The notes: generated by a model not told the origin, from the sequence alone. DNA of 64,000 nt from Hormiphora californensis (GCA_020137815.1 CM035352.1:9265719-9329718); one strand, 5' to 3'. Counted from the stretch's first letter, positions 1-11,718 are shown. Program-made: numbers and translations.

Positions 1-148
1 ACTATGCGAGAGAGAATGTGGAGAGAGAGAGAGAGAGAAGAGAGAGAGCGAGAGAGAGAGACGTGAGAGAGAGAGAGAGAGAGAAGGAGAGAGAGAGAGA
101 GAGATAGAGAGGAGAGAGAAGTGAGAGTATGAGAGGAGAGGATGAGAG

Positions 149-183
<35 letters not shown>

Positions 184-222
184 GGAGGAGAGAGGAGGAG
201 ACGAGAGAGGAGAGAGAGAGAG
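1..222. repeat. (GA)n microsatellite
   Basis: The first 220 bases are an imperfect GA/GAGG simple repeat running off the left edge of the window. No gene is visible in it. The following stretch to about 1,090 holds short AC- and T-rich runs and no exon I could support. Confidence 0.9.
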
Positions 223-1095
223 TTGAAGCTGGGTAGGTATGTGTGACGATAATAACAGAGATTTTGACATTTAAAACCCTGTCAACGAAACTTTATCCCT
301 CCAGCTTCCTCTTTTACTCTCTAATCTCTTCCTCTCTTCCTCTCTACAATACATCTACCTCCCTCTACAATACCTACATCTACCTCGTTCTCTATCTTTT
401 GCCGACACACAACGCAAATATCATGATGTACTGCAATAATGCAGACACTGTATAGACTATAGGATTGTGTGTACTAGGTGTGTGTGTGTGTAGAAGTAGT
501 GTGGCACTGATTGGGCCTGGTATAACAGTGTAAACTAACAATGTACAGTACACAAACAATACACTTTGCATGTTACAGCCTATAGGCAATATGATGAGGG
601 AATGTGTGATGTGGCCCTTGTCAGCGCTGTGTGACATATCACACAATTAAACACTTGACAAATGTCTGTGGTGATACACAGTTCACACATTGGGGGGGGG
701 CCAGTTCACACACTATCTAAACAAATAGTATATTTGTGTTGTGTACCACACGCTGCACAATGCTGAGTGAGGGATCACTTTTCAGAGTGGAGAAAGGAAT
801 TTGGCATGGTGCCAGGAGCCCCCCCCCCCCACGTGTGGAAGGACTACAATGATACAAGGGGAGCCTAATGGAGGGTGTAGGAAAATAAAATATAATGGAG
901 GGGGGTGTAGGAATTCGATTATGGAATTTGTATTAGCGGAGAGGGAATTATTACTGCTAGTTGCATGATGTCTGCTGCAGGTAATATCGTTATTACAACT
1001 TGACACTGCAGTTAGATATATCCACGGTCATAAACGCGGCTGTATCACTATAAATGGAGCCTACCATTTACTAACAACTAACATATTCTCAGTAC

Positions 1096-4000
1096 CTTTG
1101 TTCAGAGCGAATAAAGTTGTCGATGGCCCCGTGCACATCTAGACTGATTGGTGGGGGTCGTCTCAACATCCCCTCGGTACTTCCCCTTCTTCTCCTAGCA
1201 GCTGCAGTACTGGGTCGTTGTAGAGACGAGTACATTCTGTTATTGCGAGGTGGCGGTCTGACCCTCTCTGTGGAGTGGGCCCGAGGGGTAGAGGACCGGG
1301 AGGTATTGGAATCCCTTCCCCTAGTGGGGGTTGATACTGTAATCTCATGGGTGGGCAGGGTGGTCTGAATGTAGCTGGGGTCTCTGGAAGTACTGGCAGA
1401 GGCTGCACCTGGGAGGGAGTAGGTTGTAATTTCCTGGTCAGTGGTCATACTGCACTTTCTTTGTACTGTCTCTCACTAACATCTTCTCAGGGATCTCTAT
1501 TATTTATTCTCCATTCAATTCAAAAATAGCATTTTCTCTATACCCTCTATCTCTTTCACTCTCTCCCTAGATCTTTCACTCTCTCCCTTTTCTTACCGAC
1601 AGGACTGGATCTATATCTCTCCAATGTTCGTTTCTCTGTCGGGCTGGTCTCCCCTACAGAGTGATAGTCACTATCAACATCTGAACTACCACATTTCCCA
1701 CCTCGGGCCTCCCCTGAAACAGATATTATTGAGATAATATGGAGAGACAATAAAGGGGATGGAGACACAATATTAAGATAAAGGGGATGAAGATACAATA
1801 TTAAGATAAAGGGAATGAAGACACAATATTAAGATAAAGGGGATGAAGATACAATATTAAGATAAAGGGGATGGAGACACAATATTAAGATAAAGGGGAT
1901 GGAGACACAATATTAAGATAAAGGGAATGGAATTAATATGTCGTGATTACTGTTTAATAGCCCAACTGGTCATTCCGAAAAATCAGATACAAACACATTA
2001 ATGTGCCGCACTGTATATGAGTTACTCCAACCCTCCAGTTTCAATGCTTGTTTAACGAAGGAAGTAACCAAGCGATCCACTGGATTCGATATATCTAGGC
2101 GCATATCATATTCCCACAGTACTGATGTATTAGCACTATCTTTATATCGGATATCTCGAACAGCAACAGTCCTTGTGTTTAAACAGGGTTCTTGCTTTCT
2201 AACCAGTTAGGCGTATTAAACATGTGCCCTGTTTAATACGCCTAACTGGTTAGAAAGCAAGAACCCTGTTTAAACACAAGGACTGTTTGCTGTTCGAGAT
2301 ATCCGATATAAAGATAGTGCTAATACATCAGTACTGTGGGAATATGATATGCGCCTAGATATATCGAATCCAGTGGATCGCTTGGTTACTTCCTTCGTTA
2401 AACAAGCATTGAAACTGGAGGGTTGGAGTAACTCATATACAGTGCGGCACATTAATGTGTTTGTATCTGATTTTTCGGAATGACCAGTTGGGCTATTAAA
2501 CATAATACGACAATTTATTAATTCGTGATCCTCGGATCACGCACGAAATCTGATGGCACCCTCGTACCGGGGGGGGAAAGGTCGATTTATTTAATAACCG
2601 TTGTTCAGGCTTGATCAAATTTAGTGTGTGGGGATGGTTTGTGTGATTCCCTGCATAAGTGCTAAAACTACGGTTAAATTGTTCATTATATAAAAGGGGA
2701 ATGGAACAAAATTAAGATAAAGGGAAAGGAACACAAAATTAAATAAAGGAATAAGATACAATATTAAGTTTAAAGGGGTTTTAAAGATAAAATTTTAAAA
2801 GATAAAGGGAATGGAATACAATATTGAAAAGGAAGGGGAACACAATTTTAAGATAAAGGGGAGGGGAGAAAACCAATATTAAGAAAAAGGGGGATGAAGT
2901 TCCCAATTTAAATAAGGGGATGAAGATACAATTTTAAGAAAAGGGGGAAAAAGTTCCAATTTAAGAAAAAGGGGATGAAATAAAATTAAGTTTAAAGGGG
3001 GATGAAGATAGAGTAAAATAAAGGGAAAGAAGACAAAATTTAAGAAAAAGGGGGGGTGGAATAAAAATTTTAAGATAAAGGGGGGGGAAAAAGAAAACAA
3101 TATTAAGATAAAGGGAATGGAAACCATTTTAAGATAAAGGGAAGGGAAAATTTATATTTAAGAAAAAGGGGGATAGAATAAAATTTAAGAAAGGGGGAAT
3201 AAGATTGAGCGAAAATGGGTTGCCACACAACCTGTATCTTGCTTTGTATCCCGATGGGACAAAACGTTCTTTGTTAGCACTACAAAACGAAGAGGGGGGG
3301 GGGGGGGGCACTGGGGTGGTTGTGGGGGGGGGGGGGGGGCACTGAGGGTTTTTGGGGGGGGGGGGGGGGGGGGGGGGGCACGGGAGGGGGGTTTGGGGGG
3401 GGGGGCCCCCTGGGGGGGGGGTTTTTTCTAAAGATATTAAAAGGGGGGTTGGGCTGGGGGGGGGGGTCCCGAAAAGGGATTATTTGATTTTTCGGTTGAA
3501 AGAAGGGGTTTCCTTTCCAAACTTGGGGTGTGGACAGAATTGAAGAGAGGGACAGAAGGGGGAAAAAGGGGGGAGGGGAAAAGAAGAGAGGAGAGAGAAG
3601 AAAAGAAAAGGAGCAGAGGGGGGAGAGAGGGGAAAAGGAAGAAAGGCGAGGGAGAGGGGAAAAGATGGGGTTTTTTTTGGGGGGTGGGGGGGAAAAAAAA
3701 GGGTTTGGGGGAAGGGGGAAAGGGGAGGGGGGGGGAAAAGGGGAAGAGAGGGGGGCTAAAGAAGAAAGGAGAGGGGAAGGGGGGGGGGGCCCCCGGGGGG
3801 GTGGGGGGTGGGGGCGACTGTGGGGCGGGTGGGGGAGAGAGAAAATAAAAAGAAATTTGGGGGCCCTTCCCCCAAACCGTTGTTTTTAGTCCGTTTCCCC
3901 TTATTACCACCCAAAACTACTTGTCTCAGGGGACAAAACCGCGACCAAAACACACACACACACACAACTACCCCCCTTGCACCCACTGTTCCCATTTTGC

Positions 4001-4696
4001 CCACGGTGCAGTTTATGCGGGGGAAATTCAGTAAACTACAAAAACAAAAAAGGAATTTATAGCTTTTCCCTTTATGGTGTATGGTGAGGTATTATTATTA
4101 TACGGGTGTGAAAAGGAAATTATTTATAGTCAAGGGGTTTTGTATTTTTTTTTTTTTTGGGTTAATGCCTTTAGAATTCTCCCCATGTTTTTGGGCTGGC
4201 CCTTTTTTCCCCTCCAAGGGGGGAAACAAAAACTCCTTTCTTCGGGGGATTAGTTGCACCCAATTAGCTGGGGGGGGGGGTATGGTAAATCCGGAACATA
4301 ACAATACAGCTCAGTGGGGCTGGTAAATCCGGAACAACACACGTGTATAACAGGATGTAGTACCTCTTTTTTCGAACCCAGGCGGAGGTGGTATGATGAG
4401 AGAGTGGAGGTATTCTTCAGTTAGTAGCTCTGTTTTACTGAAAATGGGGAGAGGATGTTATTAGCACTTTCCAACAAGATACACGCTTTACTAAGAGTAA
4501 AAAAGGGACAAAAGGTGAGTTGTTGATTAGCACCTCCTATCCAGATACACTGCAGGGGGGAGAGATACACAGGGTGCAGTGTGGCGAGACACAGGGGGGG
4601 GGGGGGGGGTTAGTGAATAGTGATACACATGGAGGTGGGGGGTGATATACACACTTACCTTGGCGGGGGCGGTACAACAAACACTGTTTCTGACAT
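1096..4696 (-). CDS. Unrecognised proline/serine-rich protein, first four exons
   Basis: Four minus-strand exons join with consistent phases: 4696-4659 (ATG at 4696), 4437-4364, 1713-1597 and 1408-1096. All have AG acceptors and GT donors, and the last is open at phase 2, so the gene continues to lower coordinates where I found no further exon. The joined part is about 180 residues. It starts MSETVFVVPPPP, carries a second proline motif (IIPPPPGF) near residue 30, an acidic/serine stretch with DVDSDYHS, then a long basic, Ser/Thr/Pro-rich segment with RRRR and ends IDNFIRSEQR. There is no membrane segment and no enzyme motif. The composition suggests a disordered scaffold or cytoskeletal adaptor, but I do not recognise the family. 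Intron 2 (about 2.6 kb) holds the inverted repeats and low-quality tract described separately. Phase agreement over four exons is the main support. Confidence 0.6.
1737..1935. repeat. Minisatellite, about 28-bp unit
   Basis: About seven units of a sequence reading ATACAATATTAAGATAAAGG followed by GGATGAAG. Decayed copies of the same unit continue at about 2690-3190, after the inverted repeat pair. It lies in intron 2 of the proline-rich gene. Confidence 0.85.
1951..2503. mobile_element. Two short TIR elements in head-to-head inverted orientation
   Basis: Arms 1951-2222 and 2230-2503 are nearly perfect reverse complements separated by 7 bases. Each arm begins and ends with versions of the same inverted motif (TGTTTAATA, one or two bases, CC, then AACTGGT), so each arm looks like a 272-bp element with its own terminal inverted repeats. 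Both arms contain the same open frame (read + at about 2283-2483) that ends ...HINVFVSDFSE followed by a stop. The composition looks protein-like, but I cannot assign it. A hairpin assembly artefact is the alternative. Confidence 0.65.
2680..4330. other. Low-complexity tract with inflated homopolymers, probably low-quality assembly
   Basis: From about 2680 the 28-bp minisatellite becomes irregular, then runs of 10-19 G dominate (for example 3296-3420), followed by purine-rich sequence. ORFs here are only low-complexity translations. The pattern of growing homopolymers with decayed neighbouring repeats is typical of unpolished sequence. No gene is called. Confidence 0.6.
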
Positions 4697-5101
4697 GCTG
4701 CTGGGTATCTGTTAATTGGGAGAGTTGACACTTTACATAGCAACTTTATTTGTTTCAAGAAATAATTTCACAAAAGGTATTAAGAACGGTTGACGGGACC
4801 ACGAAGAAACGGCATGGCAGTGGAATATTTGAGTTTTGGGCTTTGACCCGCATAATAGCACCTTCAACTGAATTGGAAAGTTATAGGTCGTTCAAAGAGA
4901 TAGAAAATGTCTCAAAAATTTTGAGCATTTTGTCGTCCCGAAAGGGTTAAACGTTTTGACCGTTTCAAAAACTATCTAACATCTTATTCAGAGCCCAAAC
5001 TTCAACCCTTCAAGTTATGTATTTATTCAGTTTAAAATGTATTGAATAAACTCAACATACACGCCTCTCTCAAAGCAGTGAAATTACAAGTTAACAAGTA
5101 T

Positions 5102-5168
5102 GAGGACCCCCAAAATTCAAAAATTTAACTTCAACACGAAGTTGTAACGTGGAATTTTTGGGGTCCTC
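5102..5168. repeat. Short hairpin in repeat-rich spacer
   Basis: GAGGACCCCCAAAATTC is repeated as its near reverse complement about 35 bases later. The surrounding 4,760-5,590 bases contain no exon I can support. They include a copy of the module with AAATCTGGGTG and TTAGGG-like runs (5230-5310) that recurs at 11.7, 30.6 and 36 kb. Confidence 0.6.
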
Positions 5169-5740
5169 ATTTCATATCTATAGCTTAAAAGCCCATAATA
5201 AACTCCAAGTCAGCTACAAACTGGCCAGCGTTAAAATCTGGGTGTTTTGGGAGTGCTGACAAACGGTTTTTTAGGGTTAGGGCTAAAGTAGGGTTAGGGT
5301 AAGGAAAATGAAAATGAAAATGAACTTCAATATTTATATTAGAGTCATATAAGTGACTCGTCCCGCTCTCACACTACAGACATATACAAATAAGTCATAC
5401 ATATCCTACAAGGCTGAGAGGCTTAGAGCTTCAGCAGTTACCTAAAGCGGGCTTGCGACTGAGATGGACAGTAGGCACGGAAACAATGATCTAATAACTA
5501 TCTGGATAGAAAACAATGGGTATATTTAACAGTAAAAATAACTAACTTAAGTTAATTAATTATTAAGTTAGAAATAGTTTAATAAGTTAACTAACTATAA
5601 CTTGCTCCTTCACACACACATGTCACACACACACACAAACACACACACACACACACATACACACACTTCGCTTTTCTTATCTTGTATGTTGCTCGTCTCA
5701 CCTATCCTGCAAGATATAAATCTTCAACGGTCATCCTAAC

Positions 5741-7274
5741 ATGAATCAGGAAATTGCTCTAATTCTTGGCAGGCAAATGGCCGGTGCCCCCGCAAAGATA
5801 AAGAATATAATTAGTTCTTTCAAGCCGGACCTTACAATTGCTGCTATGTCCAAGATTTACAATTCCTCTCGATTTGAGTTGCCTGACCTTGAAGCTTGTG
5901 CCGAGTATCTCAAGATTCCTCTCGCCGACCCTAATGGTGACAAATTGTATACCAAAGCGAGCCTCTCCACTCGTGTCACCCTTGCCCTCAATGCCACTCT
6001 GCCCTGCATGTGCGGCGTTTGTAAAGCACAGTACACACCGATCGATGACCCCCCTTTTCCTTTGTTTCCGGTGTTTCAAGCCTTCACACAATTGCCCCGC
6101 CCTCTTGCAGCTGAAATTATCCCACCCTCCATCAGATCCTGCTCAGTCTGCCGGTTTGTTTTGGTTGTGTGACACATGCCAAGTTAAAACCTCCCTCATA
6201 CCCCCAAGAAAACAGAAAACTCCCCATATATCATCTACACCTCCTGATATTCAAACCAGTGTTCCACCCGACATCACCTCTACACCCCCTGAGGTTCCAA
6301 GCAGTGCAACACACGATAACACTGATATCACACCCGAGGAACAAGATAACACCCCGGTACCAGACCCGTCCGATCCCCTCTACCAGCCCCCTCCACCAAT
6401 CACAGCCGACCCTCTCAATGATGATGCTGTCCGCCGCATGTCTGAAGAGATAGCACGCATTAACAAACCACCCACCGAACTTTGTAGGCGTTACCAAGCA
6501 GGCAAATGCCCACATGGCAACTCAGGCCGTAAGGTGATTCGTGGCGAGTTATGTAAGTACCTACATCCAGTTAAATGTTGGAAGTTCATTAAACATGGTA
6601 CTAGCCCCCCTAATGGGTGTGATAAAGGAGACCAGTGCAATCTTTTCCACCCCTTGGTATGTCACAGAAACCTTCAAGGTGAAGTTTGTCTGCCCTTTTC
6701 AGTGGATAGATCTCGCTGCACACTTGTACATAACCATATACAATTCAGTAACCCTGATGTGCAAGGGCCTGCCCACCTGGTACGACCCCCCCGGCGACAT
6801 CTTCTTGCATCTATCCAGCCCCATCCTGTCAATACAAATATGACAGCCCCCCTCCATATCCCCGGTGCTCCTGCTCCCACTCAAACACCTTCTGCACCCC
6901 ATGTCCCTGCTGCACCTGTCCCACCCCAGGCTCCAGGTGCACTCGTTCCCTCCCAGACCCCTTGTGTATCTGCTACATCGGCCTCTGACCATTTTTTAGA
7001 GATACGAGCACTAAAGGAAGGAATGAGAGAGCTTATCCAGCAAGTCAAGGACCTCCAGGTCCGGGATCTACCGGCCCCCACCCCCCATGTGGTCCCTATC
7101 CCCCAACAGATACCCCCGCCCGCTCCACCAGTCCATACGACACATCCTTCGATGGGGCAGCCCCAAATACCACCCAACCCCTACCTGCCCTACGCAGTAC
7201 ACCCCTACTCCTACCCATGGACCCCACAAGCACCCCACGTGTACCCCAACCATACTCATCCCTACTTCTACTAA
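5741..7274 (+). CDS. LINE ORF1 protein with zinc fingers; one apparent frameshift
   Basis: Translation from ATG 5741 runs in frame 2 through a helical N-terminus to CMCGVC (about 6007-6024). The matching second half of that zinc finger (CFRCFKPSHNC and WLCDTC) lies in the frame of the 5838-7274 ORF. The frame change falls at the run of six C at 6049-6054, so one base was probably gained or lost there, or there is programmed shifting. Downstream are two or three cysteine/histidine clusters of CCCH type (CRRYQAGKCPHG, then CKYLHPVKCWKF, then CDKGDQCNLFHP), a Pro-rich linker and a short coiled coil around 7000-7060. Such ORF1 proteins bind LINE RNA. The end overlaps the ORF2 start by 58 bases. 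Confidence 0.75.
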
Positions 7275-10246
7275 ATGCACGGGGGATTAACCCATCTGCC
7301 CGCAGTGTTTCCAGATGGAAGGTTCCTGCACTGCAGACATTTTTGGAAGATGAGGCTTCCATGAATCACTCCCTTCCTTTTATCTTCCTATCTGAAACCT
7401 GGCTGAAATCGTACATTTCTGATGCCCAGATTAACATCACTGGTTACACGGTGCATAGATCAGACAGAGGCCTACGGAATGGCGGTGGCGTCGCTCTATA
7501 CTCGAGAATTGATCTCCCCGTATCATCTTCCCTAGCCTTTGATAACTCAGTATGCCAGGCAGTTGTTTGTAAATTTGACCACGCCAAATGGTTAGTTGCA
7601 TCTGTCTACCGCCCCCCTGATTCATCGGTATCTGAATTCTCCGAACTCATTGCCTTCCTGAGATCATGCCTAAATGATGTAGACGATGACTATTCTCTGT
7701 TTATTGGTGGTGATCTAAACTTCCCGGATATTGACTGGAGTTCCAATTCGGAGAGAGGAAAAGGTTCAGACTCTTGTTCCTTATTCTCGCTCATGGCTGA
7801 TTTCTTTCTCAACCAAGTCATCCTCACCCCAACCAGGGGAAGTAATATCCTTGATGTACTCCTCACTAACCAACCTCTCCGAGTGGCCCAGGTGTCCACG
7901 GAGGCTACCAAAATGTCTGACCACCGCCTAATAGACATTGCACTTACCTCCCCACCCCTTACTACACCTGCCCACCATAGCCCTCCAGCTGCCCTTGGAT
8001 TCCGAGCCCTTGACTTCTCTCGAGCAGATTGGACTGCGATCAAGCAAGATCTGATCTCCACTGACTGGTCCCTACTTCGAGATGAAACCTCCTTCGTTGA
8101 GTTCCCGATCTCCCTGACCCACAAATTCCTCGAAATCTGTGAACTCCACACCCCAACCCGCCCAGCTCGCTCCGGTAAGCCCAAGATTCTGAACTGCCTT
8201 CGGCGACGCAAGAAGAAGCTAAGAACTAGGCTTGCTGCACTACATTCCCACCCCTCTCCAAATCCCGCTTCAATATCTGCTGCTACGGACCAACTTGCCT
8301 CCACAGAGTTCGAACTGGGTGAAGCCCTGAACAATCTAAGAGAGAAGAAGGAGAAGTCAGTGGTTAAAACTATGAAAACCAACCCCAAGGCTTTTTATAG
8401 TTTCGCCAAACAGATGAACAAGCTCCAAACTGAGATTGGCCTTCTTTTCGATTCTAAAGGGAGCGCTGTTTCGGATCCCGCCTCAATAGCTGATCTTTTC
8501 CAGGACAAGTTTACCGAATCCTTTTCCGATCCATGTGCCCCGGGTCTTTCCATCAACGTTACCCCTCCCACCATCTCCACACCATTCCCTGATCTCCTGT
8601 ATACCGATATTCAAGGGGATCTCATTACTGCCCTAAAAGAACTCAATCCTACTTCCGGTTCTGGACCGGATGGTGTTCCAGCGGTATTCCTGAGAGAGTG
8701 TAGGACTGAGGTGGCTGTTCCCCTTGCACTACTATTGAGAGAGTCAGTCGAACTGCGCAAGGTACCAGACTACTATAAACGTGCGACTATCACTCCCCTC
8801 CACAAAAAGGGGTCCTCCTCCGATCCCAACAACTACCGCCCTATATCTATGACCTCTCATATCATGAAGTCCTTTGAAAGGGTAATGAGAAAGCACTTTG
8901 TGTCTTTCATAGAGGAGAACAATATCATCTCCGACAACCAACATGGTTTCCGAGCGGGTCACAGCTGTCTCACCCAGCTCCTGAGTCATATCGATGACGT
9001 CATCGAGGGTTTAATCGAGGGGTCTGCAACAGACACTATCTTCCTGGATTTCTCTCGTGCTTTCGACCGAGTCGACCACCGCCTCCTGCTTTCCAAAATG
9101 GAATCATACGGCTTCCCTACCCAGATCACTGACTGGATAGCCTCATTCCTGATTGGTCGTACCCAAACCGTTGCGGTCCAAGGCTCCCTCTCCCGTATTT
9201 CCCTTATTCTCAGCGGCGTCCCACAAGGCACCGTGCTTGCCCCTATCCTATTTCTTCTCTTTGTCAACGACCTAGAGGATGTCATCATGCACTCAGTGAT
9301 ACGGTTCTTTGCGGATGACACCCGTCTCTCCAAACACATCACCTCCTCGAGAGACGTATCTCTGCTCCAATCCGACTTGTCAGCTGCGATTTCTTGGGCC
9401 AAGCGCAACAACCTTCAGCTCCACGACAAGAAATTTGAACTGATTATCGCAGAGCCTACTAGTTCCTCACTGTCCCTCCTCAAGGAACTCCCGGAAACAG
9501 CCAGCCTCCGTCAGTACATGACTCCCTCTGGATACCTCGATGAGTCCTCAAGCGTAAGAGACCTTGGTACCCTAGTTTCCTGTGACCTCTCCTGGTCCAA
9601 ACACATTGCTGCAATAGCCAATAGGGGCCGCTCCATGGCTAGCTGGGCTCTAAGTGTATTTGGCACCAGGGATAGAACCACGATGCTGACCCTGTACAAA
9701 TCTTTGGTCAGAAGTCACCTAGAGTATGCCTGCCCCCTGTGGGACCCTCACCTGGTCAGCGACATCAGGCTCCTCGAAGGTGTTCAAAGATCCTTCATTG
9801 CTAGGATCTCCAACTCTGGTGATAACTACTGGGACCGCCTCCAGAACCTGGGCCTCTCCTCTCTTCAGAGACGCCGTGAACGCTACTCCATCATCCTTAT
9901 TTGGAAAACCCTGCACGGTCTAGTCCCCAACAACCTGGGCATCTCTTTTAGGCCCCCTAGCAGACTCGGGATCAGGGCCCTTGTTCCTGCCATTCCGGAT
10001 ACCAGAGGCCGGCGAGCGAAATCTCTCTTTGAAAATAGCTTTGCAGTGAGAGCACCTCGTCTCTGGAACACCCTCCCGGCAACTGTAACTGAGGCCTACC
10101 CTCTCTCGGCCTTTAAGACGTCACTACAGCGTCATCTCGATACCATACCTGACCAGCCTCCCATTGCTGGCTATGGTAACTGTAACGACAACTCACTGCT
10201 CGATTGGGCGGTTTCCGGTGGTCCTGAGAAAGGGATGGCCTGCTAG
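7217..10246 (+). CDS. LINE ORF2: APE endonuclease and reverse transcriptase
   Basis: 1009 residues. An APE-type endonuclease occupies about residues 15-245, with LLNARGINP, SETWLKS, SVYRPPDSS, GGDLNFPDIDW and SDHRLIDI in the expected order (catalytic Asn, Glu, Asp-x-Asn and Asp-His). A reverse transcriptase follows at about 480-760, with HKKGSSSDPNNYRPIS, QHGFRAGHSC, FLDFSRAFDRVDH, SGVPQGTVLAP and the catalytic FFADD near residue 698. The C-terminal CR1/jockey-type segment (FEYACPLW-like, then LWNTLP) is present. All key residues are intact, so this copy could be active. The start overlaps ORF1 by 58 bases in the -1 frame, compatible with reinitiation or frameshifting. Confidence 0.92.
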   Translation: MDPTSTPRVPQPYSSLLLLNARGINPSARSVSRWKVPALQTFLEDEASMNHSLPFIFLSETWLKSYISDAQINITGYTVHRSDRGLRNGGGVALYSRIDLPVSSSLAFDNSVCQAVVCKFDHAKWLVASVYRPPDSSVSEFSELIAFLRSCLNDVDDDYSLFIGGDLNFPDIDWSSNSERGKGSDSCSLFSLMADFFLNQVILTPTRGSNILDVLLTNQPLRVAQVSTEATKMSDHRLIDIALTSPPLTTPAHHSPPAALGFRALDFSRADWTAIKQDLISTDWSLLRDETSFVEFPISLTHKFLEICELHTPTRPARSGKPKILNCLRRRKKKLRTRLAALHSHPSPNPASISAATDQLASTEFELGEALNNLREKKEKSVVKTMKTNPKAFYSFAKQMNKLQTEIGLLFDSKGSAVSDPASIADLFQDKFTESFSDPCAPGLSINVTPPTISTPFPDLLYTDIQGDLITALKELNPTSGSGPDGVPAVFLRECRTEVAVPLALLLRESVELRKVPDYYKRATITPLHKKGSSSDPNNYRPISMTSHIMKSFERVMRKHFVSFIEENNIISDNQHGFRAGHSCLTQLLSHIDDVIEGLIEGSATDTIFLDFSRAFDRVDHRLLLSKMESYGFPTQITDWIASFLIGRTQTVAVQGSLSRISLILSGVPQGTVLAPILFLLFVNDLEDVIMHSVIRFFADDTRLSKHITSSRDVSLLQSDLSAAISWAKRNNLQLHDKKFELIIAEPTSSSLSLLKELPETASLRQYMTPSGYLDESSSVRDLGTLVSCDLSWSKHIAAIANRGRSMASWALSVFGTRDRTTMLTLYKSLVRSHLEYACPLWDPHLVSDIRLLEGVQRSFIARISNSGDNYWDRLQNLGLSSLQRRRERYSIILIWKTLHGLVPNNLGISFRPPSRLGIRALVPAIPDTRGRRAKSLFENSFAVRAPRLWNTLPATVTEAYPLSAFKTSLQRHLDTIPDQPPIAGYGNCNDNSLLDWAVSGGPEKGMAC

Positions 10247-10403
10247 GATCTACATCTACGAAGCCTCCAAAAGTAACAAAAGTAAGTAACGTCACACACA
10301 CACACATACCAAAATCAACGCCTACACACGCCACACACATACAAACACTGTCAAGATTAGTCGGTTATATAATAAATTAATTAAAAAATAAAAATAAAAA
10401 AAT

Positions 10404-10860
10404 TTTTCACCACAAAAAGGATGTAAATTAAAACCTAATATTTACCCAAAAAACGGTATTAAGTTATAAATAGCATATCGTTATCACATTATCACACAAG
10501 AGGTTTGAACATTGAGCATATTAAGATTAGACAAACCATTACATTTACACAGGTTGCATTTTTCAACAGTATATCATCACTTTCAAATGTTCATTGTTCT
10601 TATTGGGTACGCTGCGTTAGCTGTGTTTTCATTCGTTTCGTTTGGCGTGCACGTCACACGATTCGTTTCTCCTGGCCCATACTCGGCCAATTCTCTTTAC
10701 CCTCATCTCTACCCAACATCTCAAAAGCCAAGATTTTGTCTATTTAGATTTCACACACCAACGAACAAATATTCTCAAAAAACTTAACCTAACTCTGGTA
10801 AATAATATAATGGTCACTCTCCTAACTCTGGATGGTGGAGGATAGGGATGATGGAGAGTG
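10404..10860. other. Gene-free spacer
   Basis: AT-rich sequence between the LINE tail and the 19-bp minisatellite. Short ORFs are present in overlapping frames, but none has protein-like composition. I see nothing else here. Confidence 0.6.
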
Positions 10861-10887
10861 TTTAGGAATGTTGAAGTGATATAGGGA

Positions 10888-11222
10888 CTAGGATGGATGT
10901 AGGGAGGGTAGGACTGATGAAGGAGGATAGGACTGATGAAGGAGGGCAGGGCTGAAAAAGACGGTAGGACTAATGAAAGGGAGGGTAGGACTGATGAAGG
11001 AGGGCAGGACTGTTGAAGGAGGGTAGGACTGATGAAGGCGGGTAGGACTGATGATTGATGAAGGAGGGTAGGACTGATGAAGGAGGGAGGGAGGGTAGGA
11101 CTGATGAAGGAGGGCAGGACTGATGAAGGAGGGCAGGACTGATGAAGGAGGGTAGGACTGATGAGGGAGGGTAGGACTGATGAAGGAGGGGGTAGGACTG
11201 ATGAAGGGGGTAGCCGGTAGCA
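10888..11222. repeat. Minisatellite, about 19-bp unit
   Basis: About 17 variable copies of GGTAGGACTGATGAAGGAG. The ORFs on the minus strand are translations of the repeat. Confidence 0.9.
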
Positions 11223-11325
11223 CAGGATAATAGAGGGTGTTGAGGATGATGGATGTTGGAGGGCAGCAAGTGGATGGTGGGTGGGTGGGATAGGTCAGAG
11301 TTTCCAGGAGTAAAGAGGAAGGAAA

Positions 11326-11718
11326 TTAGTCGTAGGCAAGTTTGAACAGGTAGGTCTTTAGTGATTTTTTGAAAGTTACCACGGATTCACTGTTTCTGAT
11401 GTACTTTGGCAGTTTGTTCCATAGTTTCGGTGCCGTGACACTGAAAGCTTTTTCAGTGACCTTGTACTTGGTATGACGTTCCTCTAATCTTGAAACATCT
11501 TCATCTACTCTGAGTCGCTTAGCTTTTGTTTGCCTCCTTTGGATCATTTCTGTCATATAGCTTGGGGATCTACCATTTAGGGCATTGTATATCATCAGAC
11601 ATGCTTTAAACTCGATACGATGTTTTACGGGAAGAAAGTGCGACTTCTTCCTTAGTTCTGTGACCCCTCTCCTGCTTCTTTGACCATGTATGAAGCGTGT
11701 GGCTGCATTTTGAAGTTG
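11326..11718 (-). pseudogene. 3' end of a CR1-like LINE ORF2 (fragment)
   Basis: The minus-strand translation gives the C-terminal part of a CR1-like ORF2: AATRFIHGQRSRRG, HFLPVKHRIEFKACLM, then FSVTAPKLWNKLP. It aligns by eye with the C-terminus of the LINE at 32.6-35.6 kb (FIYGQRKWRGTTNLRK, HFLPVAERIEFKVCVL). The fragment is cut abruptly at about 11718, where the dispersed module begins. Confidence 0.8.

Larger units (their letters stand above)
5590..10400 (+). mobile_element. LINE with ORF1 and ORF2, CR1/jockey-like, nearly full length
   Basis: A 5' leader with CA repeats (5608-5665) precedes two overlapping ORFs (5741-7274 and 7217-10246) and a short A/T-rich 3' tail ending near 10400. 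ORF2 is undisturbed for 1009 codons and ORF1 has one apparent frameshift, so the copy is young. Exact termini and target-site duplication could not be fixed by eye. Confidence 0.85.

Noticed and set aside
3437-3910. Proline- and glycine-rich ORFs on both strands
   Set aside because: Low-complexity translation of G-rich, probably poorly assembled sequence.
7690-8388. 232-codon minus-strand ORF
   Set aside because: Shadow of the endonuclease part of the LINE ORF2 on the plus strand.
10505-10787. Overlapping plus-strand ORFs of 80-91 codons after the LINE
   Set aside because: No motif, AT-rich, and no splice context; probably random.
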